From Streptomyces sp. NBC_00582 (lineage in GTDB: Bacteria > Actinomycetota > Actinomycetes > Streptomycetales > Streptomycetaceae): a DNA stretch of 64,000 bases. Below the pieces are notes generated by a model. It saw only the letters and a list, made by a program, of their open reading frames with translations, ran no database searches and was not told the DNA's origin. Positions 33,407-41,908 of this stretch are shown piece by piece (position 1 is the stretch's first letter; every line of letters begins with the position of its first letter). Location of the stretch: contig NZ_CP107772.1 of the NCBI RefSeq assembly GCF_036345155.1, positions 10,106,001-10,170,000 on the forward strand, given 5' to 3'. Made by a program: the position numbers and the translations under genes.

Positions 33407-34524
33407 CGACTACCACACCCACCCCTACCGTGGTGACCCCGCCGTCCCCACCTTTCCTGGAGAGGTTCCGCGCCCCCGCCGCCTTCCTCCTCGGCGCTGT
33501 CCTCCTGCTCGGTGCGGCGCCGGTCGTACTCTCCGACTTCCGCCTCAACCTGCTGGCCAAGTACCTGTGTTACGCGATCGTCGCGGTCGGCGTCAGCCTC
33601 GCCTGGGGCCGCGGCGGGCTCATGGTCCTCGGCCAGGGAGTCTTCTTCGGCCTCGGCGGCTACGCCATGGCCATGCACCTCAAGCTCACTGACGCCGCGG
33701 CGACCGGCGAGACCCTGCCCGACTTCATGCAGCTCTACGGCACCGGGGACGCCCTGCCCTGGTGGTGGAAGCCGTTCGCGAACCCGGCGTTCGCCCTCGC
33801 CATGACCGTGCTGCTGCCCATGGCGGTCGCCGCCGTCCTCGGGTTCCTCGTCTTCCGCCGCCGGGTGAAGGGCGCGTACTTCGCCATCCTGAGCCAGGCA
33901 CTGGCGGCCGCCCTGTCCATCTGGCTGATCGGCCAACAGGCCACCACCGGCGGCACCAACGGCCTGACCGACATCCAGGGCTTCTTCGGCTACTCCCTCG
34001 ACGACCCGGTCAACCAGCGGATGGTGTACTTCGTCATCGCCGCCGTCCTGCTGCTCCTGATGATCGGCGCCCGCCAGCTGTTCGTCAGCCGCTACGGCGA
34101 ACTCCTTGTCGCCGTACGGGACTCCGAGGAGCGAGTGCGCTTCCTCGGCTACAACCCGGCGAATGTCAAGCTCGTCGCGTACGTCCTCGCGGCCGGCGCG
34201 GCCGGGCTGGCCGGCGCGCTGTTCGTCCCCGCCGTCGGCATCATCTCCCCGGCACTGATCGGCATCGTCCCGTCCATCGGCTTCGTCATCGGCGCGGCGG
34301 TCGGCGGACGGGCCTCACTGGTCGGAGCGGTGCTCGGCGCGATCGCCGTGGCCTGGGCGCAGAGCACGCTCTCCGACGCCTTCCCCGCCGCCTGGACGTA
34401 CCTCCAGGGCCTGCTGTTTGTCGTGGCGGTCGGTTTCCTGCCCGGCGGGCTCGCCTCTGTGGGCGTCGTCCTGCGCAGGCGCCGTACCGCTGCCCCTACT
34501 CGGACGACGGGAGAGACGGCATGA
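33403..34524 (+). CDS. urtC: urea ABC transporter permease UrtC
   Basis: 373-residue LivM-type permease. After a Thr/Pro-rich N-terminus comes CYAIVAVGVSLAWGRGGLMVLGQGVFFGLGGYAMAMHL, characteristic of UrtC, then TTGGTNGLTDIQGFFGY and the loop VAVRDSEERVRFLGYNPANVKL. The coding order and 4-base overlaps with urtB and urtD (ATGA on both sides) indicate coupled translation. Partner of UrtB in the inner membrane. Confidence 0.95.
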   Translation: MTTTTPTPTVVTPPSPPFLERFRAPAAFLLGAVLLLGAAPVVLSDFRLNLLAKYLCYAIVAVGVSLAWGRGGLMVLGQGVFFGLGGYAMAMHLKLTDAAATGETLPDFMQLYGTGDALPWWWKPFANPAFALAMTVLLPMAVAAVLGFLVFRRRVKGAYFAILSQALAAALSIWLIGQQATTGGTNGLTDIQGFFGYSLDDPVNQRMVYFVIAAVLLLLMIGARQLFVSRYGELLVAVRDSEERVRFLGYNPANVKLVAYVLAAGAAGLAGALFVPAVGIISPALIGIVPSIGFVIGAAVGGRASLVGAVLGAIAVAWAQSTLSDAFPAAWTYLQGLLFVVAVGFLPGGLASVGVVLRRRRTAAPTRTTGETA

Positions 34525-35309
34525 GCGGCGAGGGACTGACCGTCCGCGACCTGCGGGTCACCTTCGACGGCTTTACCGCCGTCGACGGCGTCGACCTGGA
34601 CATCCACCCCGGCGACCTGCGCTTCCTCATCGGCCCGAACGGCGCCGGCAAGACCACCCTGGTCGACGCCGTCACCGGCCTGGTGAAGGCCACCGGATCG
34701 GTCCGCTTCGGCGACCAGGACCTGCTGGGCAAGCCGGTGCAGAAGATCGCCCGCATGGGGATCGGGCGTACGTTCCAGACGGCCACGGTCTTCGAGGAAC
34801 TGACCGTCCTGCAGAACCTCGACATCGCGGCAGGCGCGGGACGGGGCGTGTGGACGATGCTCCGCCGCCGCAAGGTCATTCCTGAACCCGTCGCGAAGGC
34901 CCTGGAGACCACCGGCCTGACCGACCTGCACGACCGCCCGGCCGGCGCCCTCGCCCACGGACAGAAACAGTGGCTGGAGATCGGCATGCTGCTCGTCCAG
35001 GACGTGAGGCTGCTGCTGCTCGACGAGCCCGTCGCCGGCATGAGCCACGACGAGCGCGAGGCCACGGGCGCGCTGCTCCAGCGGATCAGCACGGACCACA
35101 CCGTCGTCGTCATCGAGCACGACATGGACTTCATGCGCTCCTTCGCCCGCAGCGTCAGCGTCCTGCACGCCGGCAAGGTCCTCAGCGAGGGCACCGTCGC
35201 CGAGGTCCAGGCCGACGCCAAGGTCCAAGAGGTCTACCTCGGCCGCGCCGCAGAACCAGAACCCGGGCCCGCACCCGCCACTCCCGTGGCCGTCGCCGAG
35301 GAGGCGTGA
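34521..35309 (+). CDS. urtD: urea ABC transporter ATP-binding protein UrtD
   Basis: 262-residue LivG-type ATPase. Walker A GPNGAGKTTL, Q-loop region GIGRTFQTATVFEELTV, signature LAHGQKQWLEIGMLL (the AHGQ form is typical of UrtD), Walker B LLLLDEPVAG and switch His in VIEHDMDFM. The C-terminal tail is Pro/Glu/Ala-rich and longer than usual by about 20 residues. ATG 34521 follows GGGAGAGACGGC. Confidence 0.95.
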   Translation: MSGEGLTVRDLRVTFDGFTAVDGVDLDIHPGDLRFLIGPNGAGKTTLVDAVTGLVKATGSVRFGDQDLLGKPVQKIARMGIGRTFQTATVFEELTVLQNLDIAAGAGRGVWTMLRRRKVIPEPVAKALETTGLTDLHDRPAGALAHGQKQWLEIGMLLVQDVRLLLLDEPVAGMSHDEREATGALLQRISTDHTVVVIEHDMDFMRSFARSVSVLHAGKVLSEGTVAEVQADAKVQEVYLGRAAEPEPGPAPATPVAVAEEA

Positions 35310-35314
35310 GACCC

Positions 35315-36007
35315 ATGCTGGAGATCAGCTCCGTCCAGGCCGGCTACGACCGCACCACGGTCCTGCACGGCGTCACGGTCTCGGTCCCGAAGGACGGTGT
35401 CGCCACCGTCCTCGGCCACAACGGCGCCGGCAAGAGCACCTTGCTGCGCGCCGCCATGGGCCTGATCAAGGCCAAGAGCGGCACCGTCCGGCTCGACGGC
35501 GAGGACATCACCCACCTCTCCCCGCACCAGCGGGTCGCCCGCGGCATGGCGTACGTCCCTCAGGGCCAGCAGTCCTTTCCTCACCTCACCACCGCCGAGA
35601 ACCTCCAACTCGTCGCCGACGGCCGCCCCCACGGAAAGGAGGCCGTCGCCGAGGCACTGGACCTCTTCCCGGTCCTGCGCGAACTGTCCGGCCGCCGTGC
35701 CGGCCTGCTCTCCGGCGGCCAGCGCCAGCAACTCGCCCTCGCCCGAGCCTTGATCACCCGCCCCAGACTCCTGCTGCTCGACGAGCCGACGGAGGGTATC
35801 CAGCCGTCGATCGTCGCCGAGATCGAGGAGACGATCCTCGCCCTCACCCGGCGCGGCGGACTCTCCGTCCTCCTCGTCGAACAGCACGTCGGCTTCGCCA
35901 TGCGTGCCGCCCAGCACTACTACGTCCTGGAGGCCGGACGGGTGACGTCCTCGGGCGAGGGCGGAACGGCCGCCGAACAGACCGTGCGAGCGGCGCTCAG
36001 CGTGTGA
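35315..36007 (+). CDS. urtE: urea ABC transporter ATP-binding protein UrtE
   Basis: 230-residue LivF-type ATPase. Walker A GHNGAGKSTLL, signature LSGGQRQQLALARAL, Walker B LLLLDEPTEG and switch His in LVEQHVGFAMR. QGQQSFPHLTTAENL is the LivF/UrtE-type Q-loop. Start ATG 35315 is 5 bases after the urtD stop with GGAGG further upstream. Last gene of the operon, followed 13 bases on by a strong hairpin. Confidence 0.95.
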   Translation: MLEISSVQAGYDRTTVLHGVTVSVPKDGVATVLGHNGAGKSTLLRAAMGLIKAKSGTVRLDGEDITHLSPHQRVARGMAYVPQGQQSFPHLTTAENLQLVADGRPHGKEAVAEALDLFPVLRELSGRRAGLLSGGQRQQLALARALITRPRLLLLDEPTEGIQPSIVAEIEETILALTRRGGLSVLLVEQHVGFAMRAAQHYYVLEAGRVTSSGEGGTAAEQTVRAALSV

Positions 36008-36019
36008 AGGCCGGTTCTT

Positions 36020-36067
36020 GAGCGGGCCCTCGACCGCGAGACATCCGTCTCCGTCAAGGGCCCGCTC
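36020..36067 (+). terminator. terminator after urtE
   Basis: 11-bp perfect stem, GAGCGGGCCCT at 36020-36030 and AGGGCCCGCTC at 36057-36067, with a smaller hairpin (GAGAC/GTCTC) in the loop. It closes the urt operon and can also stop the convergent hemerythrin-like gene. Confidence 0.8.
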
Positions 36068-36103
36068 GATGTTCTGGCACGGCCCCTACGCCACCCCGCC
36101 CGA

Positions 36104-36532
36104 TCACCCGGCGCTGTCCGCGCTCGCGACCGCCATGAGCCGCACCCTGCAACGCCCGGACCGCGCATCCGCAACGGCGGTGGAGCAACCGGGGGAGCAG
36201 GAGATCTTCCTCGTCCCTGATGTCCTGCACTCGATGTCCGCGACGAGATCGTTGATCTGCTGGTGTTCCGCCTCCACCCGGGCCGTCAGTTCCTCGCCGT
36301 CCCGGACCGAGGCCCGTACGGCGGGCCACAGCACCGTCTCCTCCGCGAAGGCATGGCTGAAGACCAGCTGCACCACCTGCTTCAGGACGCGTTCCCGCTG
36401 GTGGAGGTCGTCAAGGGTCAGGTACTGATCCATCAGCCGGTCCATCTCCTGGTGCTCACGACGTTGCCGCACCAGGATGCTGCCGGTTCCGCCGAGCTGC
36501 TCGACGGTCTGGTCCTTGATGGTCTTCGTCAT
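36104..36532 (-). pseudogene. hemerythrin-like (HHE domain) gene with internal deletion and frameshift
   Basis: The first ~100 residues are a normal HHE cation-binding domain: VRQRREHQEMDRLMDQYL, VFSHAFAEETVLWPAVRA, EAEHQQINDLVADIE. The reading frame then turns into an unrelated basic/Ser-rich tail. In another frame immediately after, DIRDEEDLLLPRL appears, which is the expected fourth-helix motif. The sequence GATGTCC occurs at 36219-36225 and 36233-36239 at the break, suggesting a deletion between short direct repeats. The family normally has some 40 more residues here. The start (ATG 36532, GGGAG upstream) is intact, so a truncated protein may still be made. Confidence 0.6.
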
Positions 36533-36574
36533 GGGTCGCTCCCGTGCGTGCGCCGGAGACGGGCCGCGACGCTT

Positions 36575-36745
36575 TCAGCCGGGGCCCTCCTCGGACTCGG
36601 CTCGTTCCTTCAGGGCCTCGTCGGTGGCCTCCCCGGACGTGTCCGGCTCGGGGCGTCCTTCCTCCTCCGGGTGGACGTCCCGCTCGTTGGTCTCCCGCTC
36701 CAAAGGCGACGCGGGCTCGCGCTTCGCTTCTCCGGAACTGCTCAT
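36575..36745 (-). CDS. small acidic hydrophilic protein
   Basis: 56 residues, strongly charged (Glu, Arg, Pro-rich), no hydrophobic segment: MSSSGEAKREPASPLERETN at the start and EATDEALKERAESEEGPG at the end. Probably disordered. A good ribosome binding site (GGGAGG) precedes ATG 36745. It lies 42 bases before the hemerythrin-like gene in the same direction. No function can be assigned; such peptides are common near stress proteins in Streptomyces. Confidence 0.5.
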   Translation of the reverse strand: MSSSGEAKREPASPLERETNERDVHPEEEGRPEPDTSGEATDEALKERAESEEGPG

Positions 36746-36911
36746 GGCTGCCTCCCTCAGGACGCCGCGGGATGTAACGAGTTCCCCGGACCGGATCCTG
36801 AAACAAGTCTCGGCCAGGCTGCCGCTGAGACCGCACGCTGGTGGTCGAGATTCCACCGCGGACCGCCCCCGCTCCTGTTTCCCGTCTGCGCAGGTGGGGA
36901 CCCGGCCGACC

Positions 36912-37880
36912 ATGAGTACTACGCCACGCCGCCACCCCCGGATCCGGCAGAGCCGCGTCCTGTGGCTGTTGGACCGCCTGGAGCGGGAGCCCAGGGCCGA
37001 CGCGGTCATCGACGCGCTCCGCAAGGGGGTACGGGCCTTGCCGCTCGGCGAGGGCCGGGACTTCCTGCACGGCAGGTGGCTCGGGCACCCGCTGCATCCG
37101 CTGATGGTGCAGCTGCCGATCGGCAGCTGGCTGTCGGCGGCGGTACTGGACCTGTATCCCGGCCGCTCCCGCGAGGCGGGCCTCCTCGTCGGCGTCGGCC
37201 TGGCCTCCGCCGCCCCCGCGGCCCTGGCGGGCTGGGTCGACTGGGCGGATCTGCACCGCCAGCAGCAGCGCGTCGGCCTCGTGCACGCCCTCGCGAACTC
37301 GGCGGCTGTCGGCCTGTACGCCGCCTCGCTCACCTCCCGCGTCAAGGGACGCGGCGCAGCGGGCCGGGCCTACGGCTTCCTGGGGCTGTCGGCGGTCGCG
37401 CTCGGCGGCATGCTGGGCGGCCACCTTGCCTACCGCCAGGCATCCGGCGCGAACCACGCCGAAGAGGTCCCGCATGTCGTCACCGAGGGCTGGCACCGGA
37501 TCGGAGCCGTGGCCGAGTTCCCGGTCGACCGGCCGGTGCGGCGCAGCGTGGACGACGTTCCGGTCCTGGTCCTCCGGGAGACGGGAGGGGCGATCCATAC
37601 CCTGGCCGAGCGGTGCAGCCATCTCGCCGGGCCACTGTCCGAGGGCACGGTCAGTGACGGATGCGTCCAGTGCCCGTGGCACGGGAGCGTCTTCCGGCTC
37701 TCGGACGGCTGGAACGTCCGCGGCCCGGCCACCGCGCCCCAGCCGGCGTTCGACACGCGGATCACCGACGGCCATGTCGAGATACGCCTGCGCCGACAGG
37801 ACCGGGACGGGCAGGTGCCGGACGAGGCCGAAGCGGGGCAGCGACGCACGGAAACGGGATCGTATGAACACGGCAGCTGA
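36912..37880 (+). CDS. DUF2231 membrane domain fused to a Rieske (2Fe-2S) domain
   Basis: 322 residues. Residues ~55-190 are DUF2231: GHPLHPLMVQLPIGSWLSA followed by four transmembrane segments and GGMLGGHLAYRQASGAN. Residues ~195-300 are a Rieske domain with CSHLAGPL and CPWHGSVF as cluster ligands. The arrangement puts a redox cluster at the membrane surface, so it may pass electrons in a small respiratory or detoxifying chain; no partner oxidase is adjacent. ATG 36912. The 3' end overlaps the next gene by 17 bases. Confidence 0.9.
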   Translation: MSTTPRRHPRIRQSRVLWLLDRLEREPRADAVIDALRKGVRALPLGEGRDFLHGRWLGHPLHPLMVQLPIGSWLSAAVLDLYPGRSREAGLLVGVGLASAAPAALAGWVDWADLHRQQQRVGLVHALANSAAVGLYAASLTSRVKGRGAAGRAYGFLGLSAVALGGMLGGHLAYRQASGANHAEEVPHVVTEGWHRIGAVAEFPVDRPVRRSVDDVPVLVLRETGGAIHTLAERCSHLAGPLSEGTVSDGCVQCPWHGSVFRLSDGWNVRGPATAPQPAFDTRITDGHVEIRLRRQDRDGQVPDEAEAGQRRTETGSYEHGS

Positions 37881-38403
37881 CCACCGCCTCGCACGACGCC
37901 TGCACGGGCTGCTGCAGCGGACCGGAAGGCAGTACGCGGCCGGGCACGACCGGCCGCTGGGCGGCTACCTCGCAGCCATGGCGGGCTTCACCGCGTATAC
38001 GACGGCCTGGGCCACCGCCGCTCGGCTTCGCGGACGGCCGTTGCCCGACCGGCCCGAGCCGTGGGACCTGGTCCTGACCTCGGTCGCCACCTTCCGGCTC
38101 AGTCGGCTGCTGACCAAGGCGTCGGTCACCAGCCCGCTGCGCGCCCCCTTCACCAGGTACGTAGCCCCGCAGGGCCCGGCCGAACTGCACGAGGAGGCAC
38201 GGCCCGAGGACGCCAAGCACACCGTCGGAGAACTCGCCACCTGCCCCTTCTGCATGAGCGTCTGGGTGGTCTGCACCCTGACCGCCGGCCAGCTTCTCTG
38301 GCCGCGTGCGACACGCACCGCCATGGGTGCGCTCGCCGCTCTGGCCGGTGCGGACACGCTTCAACTGGCGTACAGCACGCTGGAGAAGACAGCCGACGAG
38401 TGA
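37864..38403 (+). CDS. DUF1360 membrane protein
   Basis: 179 residues. Family motifs: WDLVLTSVATFRLSRLLTKASVTSPLRAPFTRY and GELATCPFCMSVWV, with two or three hydrophobic helices. DUF1360 proteins are found in spore-forming bacteria and actinomycetes and have no established biochemical role. The gene starts inside the end of the DUF2231-Rieske gene (ATG 37864), so they are probably translated together. Confidence 0.85.
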   Translation: MNTAADHRLARRLHGLLQRTGRQYAAGHDRPLGGYLAAMAGFTAYTTAWATAARLRGRPLPDRPEPWDLVLTSVATFRLSRLLTKASVTSPLRAPFTRYVAPQGPAELHEEARPEDAKHTVGELATCPFCMSVWVVCTLTAGQLLWPRATRTAMGALAALAGADTLQLAYSTLEKTADE

Positions 38404-38671
38404 CCGCCGGCGGCGGTCGGAAAGGCCGGGGTGCGGGGCTGGTGGTGGCGCGGTCCAGGCACATGTGCTGCCCAGCACCTGAGGGGAGACTGCTTTCGTC
38501 GGCCGCCGCCACCGCTTTGCCCCACATCGCCGCGCGCACGGCTACCGAGTGCATGCCTCGGACGAGTGCCAGAGCGAGGCCGGGCCGGTCCGGTGGTTCC
38601 CCTGGCGTACCGTCGTGCGGGCGCACCCGACCGCGCGGGTAAAGGCGGTGGCAGAGGGTACCCGCCGGGGC

Positions 38672-39214
38672 ATGCTCAAGCGCGCGCTGTGGCAGGGACT
38701 GCTCGCCGGCACCGCCGGAGGAGTCGCGATGACTTTCGGTGAGAAGCTCGAGCAGGCCGTCACCGGCCGGCCCGACTCCCATGTGCCCGCGCGTGTTCTC
38801 CAGCGGCTGACCGGCCTGCCCGAACACCCCGGCACACAGCCGCTGCCGGTCAATTGGGCCATGCACTACGGCCAGGCCGCCCTACTCGGAGTGCTGCGGT
38901 CGATCATGGCCCAGGCCGGACTGCGCGGCCCGGTCGCCTCCGCCAAGTTCACCGTCGTCCGCCTCACCAACGACCAGATCCTCGAAAACGCGACAGGCGT
39001 CGGCGCCCCACCGGCCACCTGGCCCCGCCAAGAGCTCGCCGTGGATCTGCTCCACAAGGCCGTCTACGCCTTCACCACCGGCGCCGTCGCCGACGCCCTC
39101 GCCGCCCGCCGTGGGCCCGGCCCCGGGCAGCGCCACGCTGCCGCGCGCCCCGGCCGCCACGCCCACTTCCGCCCCCTGGCCCGCGGGCGCGCCTACGGAC
39201 CCGGGGGCGGATGA
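38672..39214 (+). CDS. unknown protein with a hydrophobic N-terminus
   Basis: 180 residues from ATG 38672 (an ATG at 38549 would add 41 residues of low-complexity sequence). The start KRALWQGLLAGTAGGVAMTF is a hydrophobic, glycine-rich segment; the centre has NWAMHYGQAALLGVLRSIM and DLLHKAVYAFTTGAVADAL, two further possible membrane helices. The C-terminal 40 residues are Arg/Gly/Pro-rich. Similar small membrane proteins occur in Streptomyces but I cannot name a family. Coding evidence is moderate. Confidence 0.6.
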   Translation: MLKRALWQGLLAGTAGGVAMTFGEKLEQAVTGRPDSHVPARVLQRLTGLPEHPGTQPLPVNWAMHYGQAALLGVLRSIMAQAGLRGPVASAKFTVVRLTNDQILENATGVGAPPATWPRQELAVDLLHKAVYAFTTGAVADALAARRGPGPGQRHAAARPGRHAHFRPLARGRAYGPGGG

Positions 39215-39313
39215 GGAGTGTGCCCCGGTTGACTCACCGAGCATCCGGCGGCGTCCGCTCGTGCCCGTCCACGTGACCTGCGGCCCCTTTGCCCAGTACA
39301 GGTTCACCGGGAG

Positions 39314-40048
39314 TCAGGCAGGCTGACGGACACGCCATGGGGCGCAGGGCATGGTGAGCCCGATCCGTACCTGCCTGACGCCTTCCGAGAAGTGCACCAA
39401 GGGCTCGCCGAGCGGCGCCTCACCGAGGCCCGCGGCGGTGGTCAGTGTCTCCTTCAGCACGTCGACGGTGGCGTGGGCCAGCGGCCACGGCTCGTGCTCG
39501 ACGGGCGTCTCCCAGAGCATGCCGAGCCGGCGGGTGTACGCCCGCCAGCGCGAGGTCAGCCACACGTCGCGCTCCGTCGGCTCGATCGGGTCGCCGCGCC
39601 GGACGTGCAGGCGGTAGGAGGCGTCGCGCCTCCATCGCGAGCCGGAGTACGAGAAGGTGTCCCCGTCCGTGGAGACGCTGAGGCTGCCCGGGCTGTACGG
39701 CGCACCGATGGCGCGGGCCGCCAGCATCGGGGGGAAGGCCACCTCGATGGACAGGAACCACAGTCCGTCGCGCCCGTCACGGTACCGGACGTAGGTCCGC
39801 AGGTTGGTCTCCGGGAACGTCGGGAGGCCGGGCAGCCCGGCGGGGACGCCGTGCGGGCGTACGTCGGTCATGACGAAGGGCGTCAGTCCCACCCATGCGG
39901 CGCCGTCATACTCGTCCACCACCAGTTCCTCGGGCAGGAGCGCCTGTACCGCATCCGGCCGGAAGGGCCAGTGGACGAACGTCTGCGTCATCCAGCCGGC
40001 CCGCAATGCGGGCAGGACCACCCGCTGCTCCGCTTCGTATGCCACCAC
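39314..40048 (-). CDS. DUF2071 (YqjF-like) protein
   Basis: About 244 residues. Family motifs in order: MTQTFVHWPFRPDAVQALLP, DGAAWVGLTPFVMTDVRPHG, FPETNLRTYVRYRDGRDGLWFLSIE, YRLHVRRG, LTSRWRAYTRR, and the end VRQVRIGLTMPCAPWRV. The fold is acetoacetate-decarboxylase-like and the function is unknown. Start uncertain: GTG 40048 has GGGGA upstream; ATG at the MTQTF motif or the GTG at 40096 are alternatives. Stands alone, convergent to the gene at 38672. Confidence 0.85.
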   Translation of the reverse strand: MVAYEAEQRVVLPALRAGWMTQTFVHWPFRPDAVQALLPEELVVDEYDGAAWVGLTPFVMTDVRPHGVPAGLPGLPTFPETNLRTYVRYRDGRDGLWFLSIEVAFPPMLAARAIGAPYSPGSLSVSTDGDTFSYSGSRWRRDASYRLHVRRGDPIEPTERDVWLTSRWRAYTRRLGMLWETPVEHEPWPLAHATVDVLKETLTTAAGLGEAPLGEPLVHFSEGVRQVRIGLTMPCAPWRVRQPA

Positions 40049-40634
40049 ACGCGGTGAGTCCCCGCACAAGGACGAGGAAAACGCACGGGCAGGCACCTGA
40101 AGGGGCCGCGACAGGTCAGGCCATGGGGCTCCAGCCGATGATCAGGCCGGTGCGGGCGGGCAGGCCGTCTCCGGCCAGGGCGGCGCGTTGCCGGTCGGCG
40201 TCGCCGCCGCCCTGCAGGAGCCGGTGGACCAGGGCCGTCATCTGCCGGCGGGACGGCCTTTGGCCGGCCACGCCGACCGCCACCAGGTCAGCCTCGCAGC
40301 CACCGCTCAATCCCCGGCGTCCTCGGCTCGTCCGGCCGAACGGAGGGAGCCTCGCGCTGATGGGCTTCCGGGAACCGATCTCCGCGTGCACGGGGAAGCC
40401 GCCGTTGGGCAGCGGCGTCGGAAGGGCCTTCGGTGCCACAGGCTGTGGTGCCGGCCGGCGTGGCCGCCGCGCCGCAGGGTATGGCCCGCCGTCGAGCGTT
40501 CCTGATCGAGTGATCATCCCTGAACGGCGGCTGATCCGCGAGGTCTCTGGGTAGGAGTGGTGGTGTCGTCCTCACCGTCCCGGCCCCGGGCCAGGCACAG
40601 CCAGGGCCCGGATTCGCTTTCTGGAGTGATAACG
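40049..40634. other. 586-bp region with no credible gene
   Basis: The only long leftward frame (40116-40517) is Arg/Pro/Ala-rich with no recognisable domain, and rightward frames look like shadows. The composition resembles degraded coding sequence rather than a regulatory region. The last ~40 bases contain the ribosome binding site of the ANTAR gene (GGAG at 40623-40626). Confidence 0.4.
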
Positions 40635-40997
40635 ATGGGTTTCGCGCACAACGGCCGTCCTGAGCCGACGGGAGTGCGCCAGCCGCAGGAGCCGGACGAT
40701 CTGGCCGCCACGATCGTCGACCTGCAGCGGGACAACGACCAGCTGCAGACGGCCGTCACCTCACACGCCGTGATCGATCAGGCAGTCGGCGTCGTCATCG
40801 CCCTCGGCGGACTGCGTCCTCAGCAGGGCTTCTGTGTCCTCACAGAGGTCTCCCAGCACACCAACATCAAACTGCGTGAGATCGCCGCTCTCCTCGTCGA
40901 CTGGGTGAGCGGTCAGCAACTGCCCGACGACGTCCAGCGAGCCCTCAACGCCGCACTGAAGAGGGCACGGGATGACTCTTCGGACTGCGGCCGCTGA
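40635..40997 (+). CDS. ANTAR-domain RNA-binding protein
   Basis: 120 residues. After ~30 disordered residues comes a coiled-coil (LAATIVDLQRDNDQLQTAV) and the ANTAR helices SHAVIDQAVGVVIALGGLRPQQGFCVLTEVSQHTNIKLREIAALLVDWV. ANTAR proteins bind tandem stem-loops in nascent RNA and prevent termination. There is no GAF or receiver domain here, so its input is unknown. ATG 40635 with GGAG 8 bases upstream. It is the only ANTAR protein in the window and so a possible, but distant, partner of the AmiC-like sensor at 29206. Confidence 0.85.
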   Translation: MGFAHNGRPEPTGVRQPQEPDDLAATIVDLQRDNDQLQTAVTSHAVIDQAVGVVIALGGLRPQQGFCVLTEVSQHTNIKLREIAALLVDWVSGQQLPDDVQRALNAALKRARDDSSDCGR

Positions 40998-41076
40998 CCG
41001 AGGAGGGCGTGACGGTCGCCGCGGCGCTGCCGCACATCGGTGACGAGGGCGCGTACGGCATCCCCTTGCAGACTCG

Positions 41077-41292
41077 TCAGCGACTGCCGGCGCACGGCGC
41101 GCGGTGGTCCGCCCTGGCGTGCCCCACACCGGAGGTGGAGCGGTCGTAGAAGTGGTGCCAGTGCGAGATCTGGTGGAAGACGATCTCGTCCCCGGCGGCC
41201 ATGAGCGCGGCACCCGACAGGGCACCCACGAGCATCGACCGCCGCGGCTCGCGCTGCTCCGCGCCCACACCCTGGTCAGCCCTGTCGGCCAT
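41077..41292 (-). pseudogene. truncated DUF2243 gene fragment
   Basis: 71 residues, of which SMLVGALSGAALMAAGDEIVFHQISHWHHFYDRST matches the first transmembrane segment and the H-Q-I-x-x-W-H-H motif of DUF2243. The family normally has about 150 residues with three more membrane helices; here the sequence leaves the family after ~50 residues and stops. The rest of the gene is not found in another frame nearby, so this looks like a remnant, though a small membrane peptide cannot be excluded. It sits 14 bases downstream of the hemerythrin gene in the same direction. Confidence 0.6.
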
Positions 41293-41306
41293 CGACGTCG
41301 GTCGGT

Positions 41307-41897
41307 TCAGCCGTTGCCCATGGCCTTGCGGACGGCGTCCTTGGTGCGGTCCATGAGGGCGGCGACGGGGCCGAGGGTCACGTTGGCGGCACCGGACTCG
41401 ACGCCGGGGTGGGGGCGCGTCGGGGCCATGGCCTCGGCGGCCTTCACGGCCTTGGCCATGGCGGCGAGGTTGGTGACGTCCGTGCTGCGGCGGATGTGTG
41501 TGAACTCGTAGCGCTCCTCGGCGCGTGCGTGTTCCTGCACCTCGGTGCGCAGTTTCATCAGCTGCGGCATGAACTTCGGGTCGTCGGTGTCCATCTCGTC
41601 CAGGGCGGCGAGGGTGTCCTTGGCCGCCCGTTCCTCGGCGAGGCGGTCCTCGACGACCTGCTCACCGCCCGGCAGGGCGCGCCGGGCAAAGGGGTGGACG
41701 ACCTCCTCCTCGGCCGTCTCGTGCACGGCGAGCAGCCGCACCAGACGCCGGAAGGCGTCGCGGCGTTCCTCGCCCTCGCTCTGCTCGACCTCGTCGAACA
41801 GGTTGCGGATGTCGCCGTGCTGGCGCATCAGGAGTGCGACGACGTCGTTGTCCTTGGCCCGGTCGTCGCCGGCCTGGGGGGTGCGCAGTTCGGACAT
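41307..41897 (-). CDS. hemerythrin-like HHE cation-binding protein
   Basis: 196 residues. Diiron-ligand helices: VALLMRQHGDIRNLFDEV, RLLAVHETAEEEVVHPF, LAALDEMDTDDPKFMPQL, EVQEHARAEERYEF. Intact four-helix bundle plus a C-terminal extension APTRPHPGVESG and a last amphipathic helix. Such proteins bind oxygen or iron and are linked to redox and dehydration stress. ATG 41897 with GAGG 9 bases upstream; only 11 bases after the ferritin-like gene, so the two form an operon. Confidence 0.9.
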   Translation of the reverse strand: MSELRTPQAGDDRAKDNDVVALLMRQHGDIRNLFDEVEQSEGEERRDAFRRLVRLLAVHETAEEEVVHPFARRALPGGEQVVEDRLAEERAAKDTLAALDEMDTDDPKFMPQLMKLRTEVQEHARAEERYEFTHIRRSTDVTNLAAMAKAVKAAEAMAPTRPHPGVESGAANVTLGPVAALMDRTKDAVRKAMGNG

Positions 41898-41908
41898 GAC
41901 CGGTCGCC

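Noticed and set aside
40116..40517. Leftward 133-codon frame
   Set aside because: Arg/Pro-rich, no domain, no ribosome binding site; it looks like a shadow frame in GC-rich DNA.
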